This document shows, piece by piece, positions 1 through 9,455 of a DNA stretch of 64,000 nt (position 1 is the first letter of the stretch; each line of letters begins with the position of its first letter). The notes beneath the pieces were generated by a model. That model made no database searches. It was not told the origin of the DNA and saw nothing but the letters and a program-made list of their open reading frames with translations. The position numbers and the translations under genes were made by a program. This DNA is from Agapanthus africanus (lineage: Eukaryota > Streptophyta > Magnoliopsida > Asparagales > Amaryllidaceae). The stretch covers positions 701,480,761 to 701,544,760 of the forward strand of contig CM057339.1 of the NCBI GenBank assembly GCA_030015575.1, given 5' to 3'.

Positions 1-21
1 CTAACCATCACATTTTCCTTA

Positions 22-64
<43 letters not shown>

Positions 65-574
65 TCATTTTGAGAGCATAGTTGTAGATTTTCTAGTTAA
101 TTCTTTCTTGCACACTCTCTCTCATGCAAAGCTCTCCCTCTTCCTCTCTCAAAGCTCTCATCTCTCATGTGTTGAGAACCATGAGCTTATGAGATAAAAC
201 CATCAAGACTTCTTTCTACTCATTCTAGGGTTCTTACTTTTGCAAGCCAAGCACTCTAGTTACCTCTTGGTTGAGATAGGAGCTCAAGATAGAGGCCTTC
301 AGGTGGATCTTTCTTCGACAAAGAGAAGACGACGAGGAAGAGCCGTCTACACCACTCTAAGGAGCTAGCAAGAAGGAGGACCACAACAAGAAGAGAAGGA
401 GTTCAAGACCTAGATATAACCATTCAACATAGTAGTTTGAACTTGTTGTTAGTATGTTAGTTTTTGTTTAGCAAAGATCCTTCATGGTTGGTCAATGTTA
501 ACTTCTGAGAAAAATTTTATTTTTACTTATTCCGCCTCCCCGAAAGAACCGGGGTGGGTAACGTGGACCTAACA
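1..574 (+). repeat. Element A 5' LTR (3' part only)
   Basis: Matches the end of the 3' LTR at 7714-8280, from the (ATT)n run to the terminal ...cctaaca. The ATT microsatellite at about 22-63 is longer than in the 3' LTR copy (7735-7771). The donor-like GTATAA seen in the 3' LTR (8120-8125) reads ATATAA here (about 413-418). Confidence 0.93.
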
Positions 575-575
575 A

Positions 576-588
576 TGGTATCAGAGCC
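576..588 (+). promoter_or_regulatory. Primer binding site, tRNA-Met type (element A)
   Basis: TGGTATCAGAGCC lies one base after the LTR end. It is the usual plant copia primer site, complementary to the 3' end of initiator tRNA-Met, where minus-strand reverse transcription starts. Confidence 0.95.
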
Positions 589-749
589 TAGCTTAACAAC
601 AACTGACATGTTAGCAAAGTGTTTAGAATTTCGATCCGGAAAAAACCGCAAAATACGTTAAAATCTTATACTTTCTGCCGATTTTTAAAACAGCCCTAAA
701 AATATTTCCACACACCTTAAAAATCCGTGCAGGGTATTTTAGGAACAAC

Positions 750-860
750 CAAGAAAAACGAGCCCCTGGGTTGATCAAGCCGCCGCGGAAGCGCGGCGAA
801 ACCAGGCGTTTCGCCGCGGATCCGCGGCCGAGTCGACTCGGTCGCGACTCGTTATTCTTG
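750..860 (+). other. Giant CCGCGG hairpin in leader (A)
   Basis: Outer arms CAAGAAAAACGAG (750-762) and CTCGTTATTCTTG (848-860) pair at 12 of 13 positions. The core arms starting GCCGCGGA pair at 19 of 21 positions, with the inner stem GCGGCGAAAC/GTTTCGCCGC perfect and a short CAGGC loop. The hairpin starts about 175 nt after the LTR, as in the sister elements. Confidence 0.75.
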
Positions 861-1281
861 CAGTGTGTTCAGCTTGGTGTTTTGTGATTTTTAAGATACT
901 TTGTTTCTGCCCAGATTCTCCAGAGAACAATGTTGTGTTTGGGGTAGTTACAAATTGGTATTTTGATCGAAGTTCTATAAACATTAGCAATTTGGTTATA
1001 TCTGTAATGTGATATATGCACTGAACGTCGACTAATCTCTATACGTCAATTAGTGGGGGTTGTGCATATCTGTGATCTGTAATGTTGGTTTGTGTATATG
1101 AACTTGTTGGATTGTCACGGATGAATAGCCGGGGTTGTGAGATGAGAGTTTCTTTATCTTTCATTTGATGTAAATTGTAAATTGATGTAATATTATTTTT
1201 ATGGCCGCACATCCGAGATGAGGTTGTAGCCGCCATTGTATATTATTTCTTTTACGATTTTTGCTCCTAGGATAGATCCAA

Positions 1282-1387
1282 GGTGCGGTGCACAAACTAC
1301 CGGGTATTTTGAAGTGTCAAGTGGCCTACTCACGTTGTTGAGGGAGGTTGCTTCACTTCGGGTACTTGGTGGGTAGTTTGCCGCACC
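1282..1387 (+). other. Second leader hairpin (A)
   Basis: GGTGCGG plus CAAACTACC (1282-1301, four-base bulge) pairs with GGTAGTTTG plus CCGCACC ending at 1387, 16 pairs. GAAGTG/CACTTC and CTCA/TGAG pair inside. The homologous hairpins in C, D, E and F have other arm sequences. Confidence 0.7.
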
Positions 1388-1431
1388 CGTAGGGGTCTAA
1401 GGTGGGGTTTGGCTATTCATCGTGGCCGTGT

Positions 1432-1470
1432 AATCCGTTTTTCGTTGCAGGCTCGAACGAAACACGGATT
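1432..1470 (+). other. Leader hairpin with conserved AGGCTCG loop (A)
   Basis: AATCCGT and TCGTT pair with AACGA and ACGGATT around the loop GCAGGCTCG. The loop core GGCTC is kept in C, E and F (GGCTT in D) although the stems differ. Confidence 0.65.
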
Positions 1471-1563
1471 CCTAGCATATCCAATGTGTTCATCTGTGAT
1501 CTGGAATGACTATCATTGCATCTGACGAATGTATATATCTATATATGATATCAAGTAAGCGTT

Positions 1564-1665
1564 GCTTATGTTTTGCATCCGTGCTAGTCCAGCCCCCGCT
1601 CTGTCGTTAGTTAAGTAACCTAACGGGTGATGACAGGGCCCCGTGGCGAATGCGGATGGCATAAG
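1564..1665 (+). other. Cruciform-like leader fold (A)
   Basis: GCTTATG and CATCCG pair with CGGATG and GCATAAGC at the base. Inside, CTGTC/GACAG and CGTTAG/CTAACG form further stems. Equivalent folds lie at 35215-35317 (D), 48235-48337 (F) and 54805-54907 (E). Confidence 0.65.
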
Positions 1666-1802
1666 CGTACGTCATATTTTCATTGTTTTCTTCAATTGTA
1701 GGATTAACTGATGGGACTCATTATATTAATGCAAAGAAAAACAAACCTAAAAGATGTTGTTGGAACAAATTTTAAAAGGCTGTTATTGCAAGGACGTTAT
1801 CT

Positions 1803-2037
1803 TTTATTTTGCACAGAGGTATTCGGTTATGAATACCCAATACCTCATTCGACGAGGCAAGGGCCGAGATCCCTTCATCGGGAGTGACCCCTTGGACAGA
1901 ATTTTGCGTCAGGGTAATAACTTCACTGTAGTCGATTATTCTTTCTTTGCATCGAGGTTTTCAGTTTAGAATATCCTGCACCTCATTCGACGAGGAAAGA
2001 GCCGAGATCCCTTCACAGAGAGTGACCTCTTTAGCAA
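1803..2037 (+). repeat. Two direct repeats with CCTCATTCGACGAGG core (A leader)
   Basis: Two diverged copies of a ~100-bp unit: a TTTGCA-containing start, then the CCTCATTCGACGAGG hairpin core at 1843-1857 and 1981-1995, then GCCGAGATCCCTTCA and GTGACC. The same pair of repeats is present in C, D and F. Confidence 0.7.
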
Positions 2038-2172
2038 AAATTTTCGCCACTATGTTTTTAAAAGGGTTATCAGGTTCCTTCAACGATATCAAGTTCATTA
2101 CGTTAACGGGTTTTCGCCAAAACCCAGCCGTAGCCCTCCGTCATTTCGGATTGGTATTGCTTAGTATTCGTT

Positions 2173-2385
2173 CTACGTATTTCGTGCTCAGCCGAGGCGT
2201 AGTGTACGGTAGCTATGTAATATTTTTCTGTAACATATAATGCGATTGGTTGGGACAGTCGTGCGGTCATTTTGGCTCAGTCAAGGACTCGTACGGGTGG
2301 GTCTAATGCAATCAAGATAATGACAGGTTGAACTTGACTAGGATCCTTTGATATGTTGGCTCAGTCATGGTCACTTGGATCCTAG
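2173..2385 (+). other. Three hairpins with a shared TTGGC-TCA-GTCAA type head (A leader)
   Basis: Hairpin 1 (2173-2202) has arms CTACG/CGTAG and a degenerate head. Hairpin 2 (2260-2295) has arms CGTGCG and GTC pairing with GAC and CGTACG, one G-U. Hairpin 3 (2338-2385) has a perfect CTAGGATCC/GGATCCTAG stem. The head in 2 and 3 is the same; the arms are unrelated to each other. Confidence 0.75.
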
Positions 2386-2576
2386 GGGTAAAAACCACAT
2401 CGGGAGTTTCAAACATACAGGAAACTTGCAGATTCAGCATACCTTCTGGAGTGTGGTGACTAGAGTGGATTCCATCTAGGTCATCGCACAATGATAGTTG
2501 GATCCCGATCCTACTGATGAGTTGGATTACTCTCGGGAGATTATTTAACTTAACAATCAATGCTATAAACCAAGTA

Positions 2577-2668
2577 GGTGTCTAGAACGGTGTTAGCGGG
2601 GCTACGCCTCCAGGGAAAAGAGGTTATGTAATTAAGGAACTTCGCGAAAACATTGGAAAACCTCTCTC
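2577..2668 (+). other. GNRA-type leader module shared with gypsy-like element B
   Basis: Starts GGTGTCTAGA, then a GGTGTTAGC/GCTACGCC hairpin, then GAGGTT...AACCTC enclosing a small CGC-GAAA stem that is imperfect here. Copies lie at 21131-21220 (C), 55591-55682 (E) and 12530-12620 (B). D and F lack it. Confidence 0.7.
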
Positions 2669-2839
2669 GAAGTACCAACACTAGCCTGGCTAAAAGGTTA
2701 AGCAAGTATTGTGACGTGCGATTAATCCTGACTAGTTCTTCTTTTAGGGTTTGAAGAAGAATTTGAGGAAACGGTGGGAGCCATCCTGGTTAGATAAATA
2801 AATAAACCAATCTAATCTTGCAAGAGCACACGCTGAGTG

Positions 2840-2859
2840 TTTCTTTACTCTCTCTCCAG
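2840..2859 (+). promoter_or_regulatory. Candidate 3' splice acceptor before gag (A)
   Basis: A pyrimidine-rich run ending CAG at 2859, preceded by CGCTGAGTG as a possible branch region, lies 36 bases before the gag ATG at 2896. The arrangement is repeated in C, D, E and F. Confidence 0.45.
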
Positions 2860-2895
2860 GTAGCAATCATTTCACGCCCTAATTAAGATAATAAA

Positions 2896-5800
2896 ATGTA
2901 TCGCTTGACTGATCCGAATTCTTATTCGGGGCTAGGGAACGTCGGTTCGGCTCTAACTTATGACAATGTCATAAGTATGAGCAAGGGAAAGAGGATTGTA
3001 TGGATTCCAAGGAGACCCAGTTGAAGAAGAAGTATAGTTTTGCATCTACTTCAGGTGTTCTTATAATTGAGAACTGCTTTTCGGTCAGCCCTACCTCCTG
3101 GGTACTTGATACCGGATCAGGATCTCATATCTGTAATTTATTGCAGGGACTGAGAAAAAGTATGAAAGTTGCACCTGGTAATATGACCCTCAGGGTAGGG
3201 AACGGATCACAAGTTAATGCTGCGGCCATCGGTGAATATCACCTAATGTTTCCAAATGGCAATACTATAATTTTGAACAATTGCTACTATGTACCTTCCA
3301 TGGTTTGCAACATTATATCAGTATCTTTACTTGATAAAGATGGATATAACTTTTTTCTTGATAGAAATATCATGAACATTTACCTTGATAAGGTACTGGT
3401 TGCAGAAGGTACACTGTGTAATGGTATCTATATTCTAAATCAGAATACAGTTCTCAATATACAAGACACACGCAAGAGGAAGAGTTCAGATATGAACGAA
3501 TCCTACTTATGGCATTGTAGACTTAGTCATATCGGAGAGAAAATACTAAGTAAGTTGCATAAAGATGGACTCTTGGATACGTTCGAGTTTTCATCTTATG
3601 AAACTTGTCAGTCTTGTCTCAAAGGAAAGATGACCAAATCTCCGTTCACCGGACATGGAGAAAGAGCAACAGAGCTCTTGGGACTCATACACAGTGATGT
3701 ATGTAGTCCGATGTCTATACATGCAAGGGGTGGGTTCTCGCACTTCATCACATTCACTGACGATCTCTCTAGATTCGAATATGTGTATCTTATGAAACAC
3801 AAATCTGAAGCTTTAGAGAAATTCAAGGAATTCAGAAACGAAGTGGAGAACCAGATTGGCAAAAGTATCAAGATCCTTCGTTCGGATAGAGGAGGGGAGT
3901 ACTTAAGCACGGAATTCCTAGATTACTTTAAAGAGAATGGAATTCTCTCTCAGCTTACTCCTCCTTATACACCACAGCACAACGGTGTATCGGAACGGAG
4001 GAATCGTAACCTTTTGGATATGGTTCGCTCCATGATGTGTAGTGCTGAGTTGCCTCTTTCATTTTGGAGACATGCGCAGCAGCATATCTGTTGAATGATG
4101 TTCCGTCTAAATCAGTGCCTAAGACACCATTCGAGATATGGAATGGTAAAAGGCGGTATCTTAAGCGCATTAAGAAATGGGGTTGTCCGGCTTATGTAAA
4201 AGTACAAAATCCGTACAAACATCAGGCACGTTTAGTTCTATGTAAATTTGTGGGATATCCTAAAAACTTTATAGGATATCTGTTCTACTACACCGAGGAA
4301 CAGAAGGTGTTTGTATCTCGCCACGCCACCTTTCTAGAGTGGCAATTTCTTGCAAAAGAAACTAGTGGGAGTTCGGTAGAACTGGAAGAAATTCAGCGAC
4401 CACAAAATGAAACTGAAGATTTGACAGAACCTCAGGATTCGATAACCCCAGACGAACCTCAGCCACTCCGCAAATCTGGTAGGATTTCTCTTCCGCCCGA
4501 GAGATACTACGGTTTTCTCAAAGACGGGGATCAAGAGGATTGCATCTTGGAAGAAGATGACCCTACCAGTTTCAGGCAGGCCATTATCAGTAGGGACTCT
4601 GATAAGTGGCTGGATGCTATGTGATCCGAAATGGAGTCCATGTACACCAATAAAGTGTGGACCTTGGATATTGTTCCACCTGGGGTAAAAGCCGTTGGAT
4701 GCAAATGGATCTATAAAAGGAAACTTGGTGTAGATGGGCAGGTGGAAACCTATAAGGCTAGACTCGTTCCAAAAGGTTTTCGTCAAAGACCTGGTGTGGA
4801 CTATGACGAAGCTTTTTCTCCAGGGCTATGCTCAAATCCATTCAGATCCTACTTGCCATTGCTGTCTTCCATGACTATGAAATCTGGCAGATGGACGTGA
4901 AAACGGCTTTTCTAAATGGCTTTCTGGAAGAGTTCGTTTACATGGATTAGCCAGAAGGTTTTGTAGAAAGTGGGAGCAGCGGGAAGGTGTGCAAGTTGCT
5001 TAAATCCATTTATGGATTAAAGCAGGCATCGCGGAGCTGGAACATTTATTTTGATGAAGCAATCAAGGAATTTGATTTCATCAAGAACGAAGATGAACCT
5101 TATATCTATAAGAAGATTGTAAGACGAACTGTCGTGTTCCTAGTCTTGTACGTGGACGACATTCTTTTGATAAGAAATGACATTCCTATGCTACAATCGG
5201 TCAAGCTATTCTTATCACAAAGGTTCTCCATGAAAGACCAAGGTGATGCCTCATACATTCTGGGGATCAAGATCTACAGAGATAGATCCAAGAGATTACT
5301 GGGACTTTCACAGTCCAGGTACATAAAGACCGTACTAAAGAGATTTAGTATGGAAGATTCCAAGCGTGGTAATATACCTGCATTATACAGAATCACCCTC
5401 TCTAAGAAGATGTCTCCTAAGACTGACGAGGAGAGGGTTCGCATGAGCACTATACCCTACACTTCGGCGGTAAGATCTATAATGTATGCGATGCTATGTA
5501 CAAGATAGATGTAGCTTACGCGCTGAGAGTGGTGAGCCGGTATCAGTCAGACCAAGGTGAGAACCACTGGACGGCAGTGAAGAACATTCTCAAGTACCTG
5601 AGAAGGACTAAGGAGATGTTCCTAGTTTACTGTAATGGAGACCTCAGGGTCGAGTCCTTTACCGATTCAAGCTTCCAGAGTGACAAAGATGACAGCAAGT
5701 CTGTCTCGGGTTTTGTGTTTACCCTCAACGAAGGGGCGGTGTGTTGGAGGAGTTCTAAACAGGATACCGTCGCGGACTCGACGATGGAGGCTGAATACAT

Positions 5801-6134
5801 TGCTACAAACGATGCCGCAAAAGAGGCGGTCTGGATGAAGAAGTTCATTAGTGAACTTCAGGTGGTTCCGTCCATTGTTGACCCAATACCTTTGTATTGC
5901 GATAACAATGGGGATATAGCGTTAGCGAAGGAACCAAGGTCCCATCAGAAGTCCAGACACATCTTAAGGCGGTATCACCCGATCAGGGAGATCATTGATC
6001 GTCAGGAGATCGAGGTACGGAGAGTGGACACAAAAGACAACACGGCGGATCCATTCACAAATGCCCTCCCTCAAACACAGTTCGAGCGAATTTTGGAGCT
6101 ATTGGGTATGTGGTACGCCAGCAGCTGGCCATAG
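2896..6134 (+). pseudogene. Decayed copia gag-pol of element A
   Basis: The ATG at 2896 opens a remnant of the gag N-terminus (LTDPN...ALTYDN, compare LTGPN...ALTYDK in D). Most of gag, including the CCHC knuckle, is deleted. From 3000 the reading resumes just before the protease (VLDTGSGSHICN near 3103), followed by GAG-pre-integrase (WHCRLSHIGE), integrase core (HSDVCSPM, RSDRGGEY, HNGVSERRNRN), RT (YVDDILL near 5150) and RNase H (TDSSFQSD, EAEYIA, DNNGDIALAKEP). Frameshifts occur near 4085, 4840 and 5500, and stops at 4622 (TGA) and near 4948 (TAG). The product would have been processed to nucleocapsid, protease, integrase and RT-RNase H; this copy cannot make it. Confidence 0.93.
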
Positions 6135-6180
6135 AGCAGACATTGGATATACGGTACACCAATTTCTGGCCTATAGTGCA

Positions 6181-6190
6181 AGTGGGAGAT
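6181..6190 (+). promoter_or_regulatory. Polypurine tract (element A)
   Basis: AGTGGGAGAT directly precedes the 3' LTR; it would prime plus-strand synthesis. The same tract sits before the 3' LTRs of C and E and, on the other strand, of D and F. Confidence 0.9.
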
Positions 6191-7735
6191 TGTTGGATAT
6201 GTATGCCCTAGAGGCCATTATTGTATAGTACTAGTTTGTATAATACATTTTGGAAGCTTGGGATATATATACGGGTTTACGACAGTCTTGCTCAATATAG
6301 TAGTATGCTACTTTGTTTGTTTCTATCTTAATATGTGTATATGTTTCTTTTAACATATCGCTAATACATATTGATGGATCCCTTAAGATCTTTGCTTGAC
6401 TACCGGCGTTGTGATAGCGATCACACTAGTGGGGGCTAGGTAGTCTATAAGCACATCCTTATTTTGGTCCCTGGTCGTAGGATTATCGAGACAGGGCATC
6501 GATACTCCAGAGTAGACCAGTGCATACGCTTCTCGTCCCAGCAGGGGAGATGGTCTGTCCCACAGCCATCAGTACGTCGTACTGGAGATAGTATGTAGGT
6601 GCTCGTTAGGTTACGGGTACACTGGATAGGACTCGTCGGGAACTGTTGGTTGGTATTATACCTATCGTCAGTTAACAGTTTCCAGGTGACATGAGTACAG
6701 CTTAGTCCGTTGACTTGACACTGTCACTTCGCCTCGAGTGTGTTCCCACTGTTCTTAGATTACTACCAAACCACGACTCTATTGAGTCATGCAAACAGGT
6801 AGTAGTTGGGTGCAGTCCCCAAACACTTGGAGGCAGTAATGGTTAGACAAGATTCATCTCTCCTGGAATTGGGAGTTGATATCACGCTGTGTCTAGGAGA
6901 GCCATTACACATAGTCGTCCCGGGCCAGGGCAAGCGAGATTTACTGTAGTGTTTCCAGTAGTTTCTCAGGGTGTTCTGGGCTACACTCCGACACGATTTA
7001 TACCGCTATTAGGGGACTGACGTTTACCGCCCCCTAGGTCCGCCATGCGATAGTCTCAGACGAGCAGACCGGACTGTACGGAGATTGTCACATTCAGGCT
7101 CAGTAAGAGTTCGGATGGGTTCACCTCATCGGTCTTCTTATCGGCACTACTTAGGGACCGTTACGTATAGCTAGTACCGTTTGCAGCCCGTGGTTAAACC
7201 CACTGCCAGCGTAGTGTCGAGTCTTTAGAGTCCCACACAGAGGGATATTCGCTTTTGGGCAAAACAGAGTAGAGGTCGCATGGTTTTGCGACGGGGTTTG
7301 TTCACATCCGCGCATTTGTGCGCGTTTGGTGTCCGGGTAGTTATTACTAGCGGGCTTTTGTTTAAGCCAAATCCTAGTATTTATTTTGGGATTGGTTTTG
7401 TCTCATTGTATTCGTGTTCCTCGGAACACGGATGCGGGTGTGTATGCACAGTTGACAGAGGCAGAGGAATCTCATTAGGGTTATTGACCGTTGACTTTTT
7501 CTTAACCCTAATGAGAATGAGAAATATGATTAATGATATTAATTAAGGATAATTGTACCATGGTTAGGTTGACCATTTGACTTTTGTTGACCTTTTGACT
7601 TTGGTTGACCGGTTGACTTTTGTTGACCTTCTGACCATCATCGTTTCATTTGCAAGATGCTTCTTGTTTCTTGCAAAATGCATTTAATGTTGAAATGATA
7701 ATGGTCATTCAAAACTAACCATCACATTTTCCTTA

Positions 7736-7772
<37 letters not shown>

Positions 7773-8280
7773 TCATTTTGAGAGCATGGTTGTAGATTTT
7801 CTAGTTCATTCTTTCTTGCACACTATCTCATGCAAAGCTCTCCCTCTTCCTCTCTCAAAGCTCTCATCTCTCATGTGTTGAGAATCATGAGCTTGTGAGA
7901 TAAAACCATCAAGACTTCTCTCTACTCATTCGAGGGTTCTTAGTTTAGCAAGCCAAGCACTTTAGTTACCTCTTGGTTGAGGTTGGAGCTCAAGGTAGAG
8001 GCCTTCGGGTGGATCTTTCTTCGGCAAAGAGAAGACGACGAGGAGGAGCCTTCTACACCACTCCAAGGAGCTAGCAAGAAGGAGGACCACAACAAGAAGA
8101 GAAGGCGTTCAAGACCTAGGTATAACCATTCAACATAGTAGCTAGAACTTGTTGTTAGTATGTTAGTTTTTGTTTAGCAAAGATCCTTCATAGTTGGTCC
8201 ATGTTACCTTGTGAGAAAATTTTTATTTTTACCTATTCCGCCTCCCCGAAAGAACCGGGGTGGGTAACGTTGACCTAACA
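6191..8280 (+). repeat. Element A 3' LTR
   Basis: 2090 bp, TGTTGGATAT...GACCTAACA. It contains a GACTACC/GGTAGTC hairpin with inner TGTGAT/ATCACA (6398-6445), a W-box cluster (7482-7640), an ATT microsatellite (7735-7771) and a donor-like G|GTATAA (8119-8125) in the U5 part. I do not see a clear TATA box. Confidence 0.94.
7482..7640 (+). promoter_or_regulatory. W-box (TTGAC) cluster in LTR
   Basis: At least nine TTGAC cores on the plus strand within ~160 bp, several as TTGACC. TTGAC is the core bound by plant WRKY factors, so the LTR promoter may be stress- or wound-responsive. Element E's LTR has a related cluster (53097-53170, 61100-61160). Function is inferred from the motif only. Confidence 0.5.
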
Positions 8281-8519
8281 AGAGGGGCCGCAGTAGTTGT
8301 AAGCTGATCAAAGACCAACTTCTTCAGAGCTTCTTGCAGTGGTACAGGGGTGATGAAGCTCGTTGGCGAGAGCATGGTCCCGAAGAACAGTCCAGTAGTG
8401 GCTTGAGTCACCTGTTCCACTGGCATGGCGAAGATGAAGGCAACTTGGGGCCCATAAGTCACTCCTCCGGACATGACGCAGTGAGAGTAGCAGTTGCAGT
8501 TAGTGCAGTTTGAAGCCAT
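8281..8519 (-). pseudogene. Unrecognised cysteine-rich reading frame cut by element A
   Basis: A minus-strand frame starts at ATG 8519 (MASNCTNCNCYSHCVMSGG) and runs open into the LTR junction at 8280, so only about 79 codons precede element A. Four cysteines cluster in the first 14 residues and the rest is mildly hydrophobic. I do not recognise the family. It could be a truncated host or transposon gene, or chance; a plus-strand frame of 60 codons at 8586-8768 is equally unassigned. Confidence 0.2.
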
Positions 8520-9229
8520 TGATCTCCTGTTTTTTCTGCACGGAGAAAGATATCAAATCTTAGTACTTCACATCCAAAGGCAACCATGTCATACCGCGAT
8601 TTGTTCGCGAAACATGACACACGAAGTGTGGAGTGGAAAGAGGAAAAGGTCCCTCCGGGCGTCCCAGAATCTGTTCTCCGCCGAAAGACGCCACCGGGAT
8701 GTTGGGACGTCCGGCCTGAATTTTGGGGGCAGATGCTATTTGGTTTTATCCTTCCACCTCTCCGATGATGCCAAGTTGATTTATGGCACCATGTATCAGA
8801 GGTTTAGACGGATGCGGCCGTTGTAGCAGACTTCATCAGATTCCCCCTTAGTGTGAGGGGTTTTTGATTGTGAGAATGCTCTTCCCTGGAAGCGCAAGCC
8901 CCTGCAGTTAATTACGCTACCGCATCGCGGTAACCACTTTCTCCTTCTCCAGATGGTCACTTCATGTCGTGTGTGTTTGTTTTGTTTTTGGTTGCCGCGA
9001 ATTGTATACGGAGACTAATTTATGTTTTCGTCCATAGGGAGGGAATTGGTCCAAATCCTTATTTTCTTAGATTTGGGTTTTGGGTTGGATTTAAGGATCA
9101 TTAATCTCATTTGAGACTAAGATCAACTTAAACGTTTATTAAGGATACGTTAGTCTAATTTTAGACTAAGATCTACTTAACAGGATCGTTTAGATCCAAC
9201 TAAAAACCATTTGGGCTCTATTGTTTAAG
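8520..9229. other. Unassigned stretch right of element A
   Basis: No gene, LTR or primer site that I can support. It is the sequence into which element A inserted, or part of the outer unit H. From 9090 it becomes AT-rich, with repeated 'gagactaagat' phrases leading into the hairpin array. Confidence 0.4.
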
Positions 9230-9455
9230 TTTAGGGACTTTGCGGTCCAAAAAGTTTAAGGACATCATAGTCCATGGAGTTTAAGGATATCATAGACCAT
9301 AGTTTAAAGACGTCATTGTCTGTAAAGTTTAAAGACATCATAGTCTATGATTTTAAGGACCTCACAGTCCATGGTAGTTTAGAGATATCATAGTCTGTAA
9401 AGTTTAAGGACATCATAGTCCATGAGTTTAAGGACCCCACGGTCCATAGAATGTC
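9230..9455 (+). repeat. Tandem array of GGAC-N6-GTCC micro-hairpins
   Basis: About eight units of 24-36 bp, each 'gtttaa' followed by a four-base arm, six bases and the complementary arm: GGAC/GTCC, AGAC/GTCT and GGAT/GACC-like versions. Arms change together. The reverse complement (GTCCTTAAAC flank) matches the array at 63255-63740. Confidence 0.75.

Larger units (their letters stand above)
589..2895 (+). other. Structured leader of element A
   Basis: About 2.3 kb with no convincing ORF between primer site and gag remnant. It holds an ordered series of hairpins, annotated separately: CCGCGG giant hairpin (750-860), 106-nt hairpin (1282-1387), GGCTC-loop hairpin (1432-1470), cruciform-like fold (1564-1665), two direct repeats with a CCTCATTCGACGAGG core (1843-1857, 1981-1995), three TTGGC/GTCAA-headed hairpins (2173-2385) and a GNRA-like module (2577-2668). 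The same order recurs in elements C, D, E and F. It ends in a polypyrimidine tract and CAG just before the gag ATG. Confidence 0.8.
1..8280 (+). mobile_element. Element A: Ty1/copia (Angela-like) retrotransposon, 5' end outside window
   Basis: A copia-type element read left to right: partial 5' LTR (1-574), tRNA-Met primer site, ~2.3-kb leader, decayed gag-pol (2896-6134), polypurine tract (6181-6190) and full 3' LTR (6191-8280, 2090 bp, TGTT...AACA). The integrase-RT-RNase H order and wording match element D in this window and the Angela/BARE-1 lineage known to me. The target duplication cannot be checked because the left end is missing. The coding region has frameshifts, stops and a large gag deletion, so the copy is non-autonomous. 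Boundaries inside the window are firm. Confidence 0.95.

Noticed and set aside
22..63. ATT microsatellite as a regulatory element
   Set aside because: Simple repeat in the LTR with length differing between the two LTRs; normal slippage.
2577..2690. Hammerhead or other self-cleaving ribozyme in the GNRA module
   Set aside because: I could not find the CTGATGA plus GAAA core in the right arrangement; no known ribozyme core fits.
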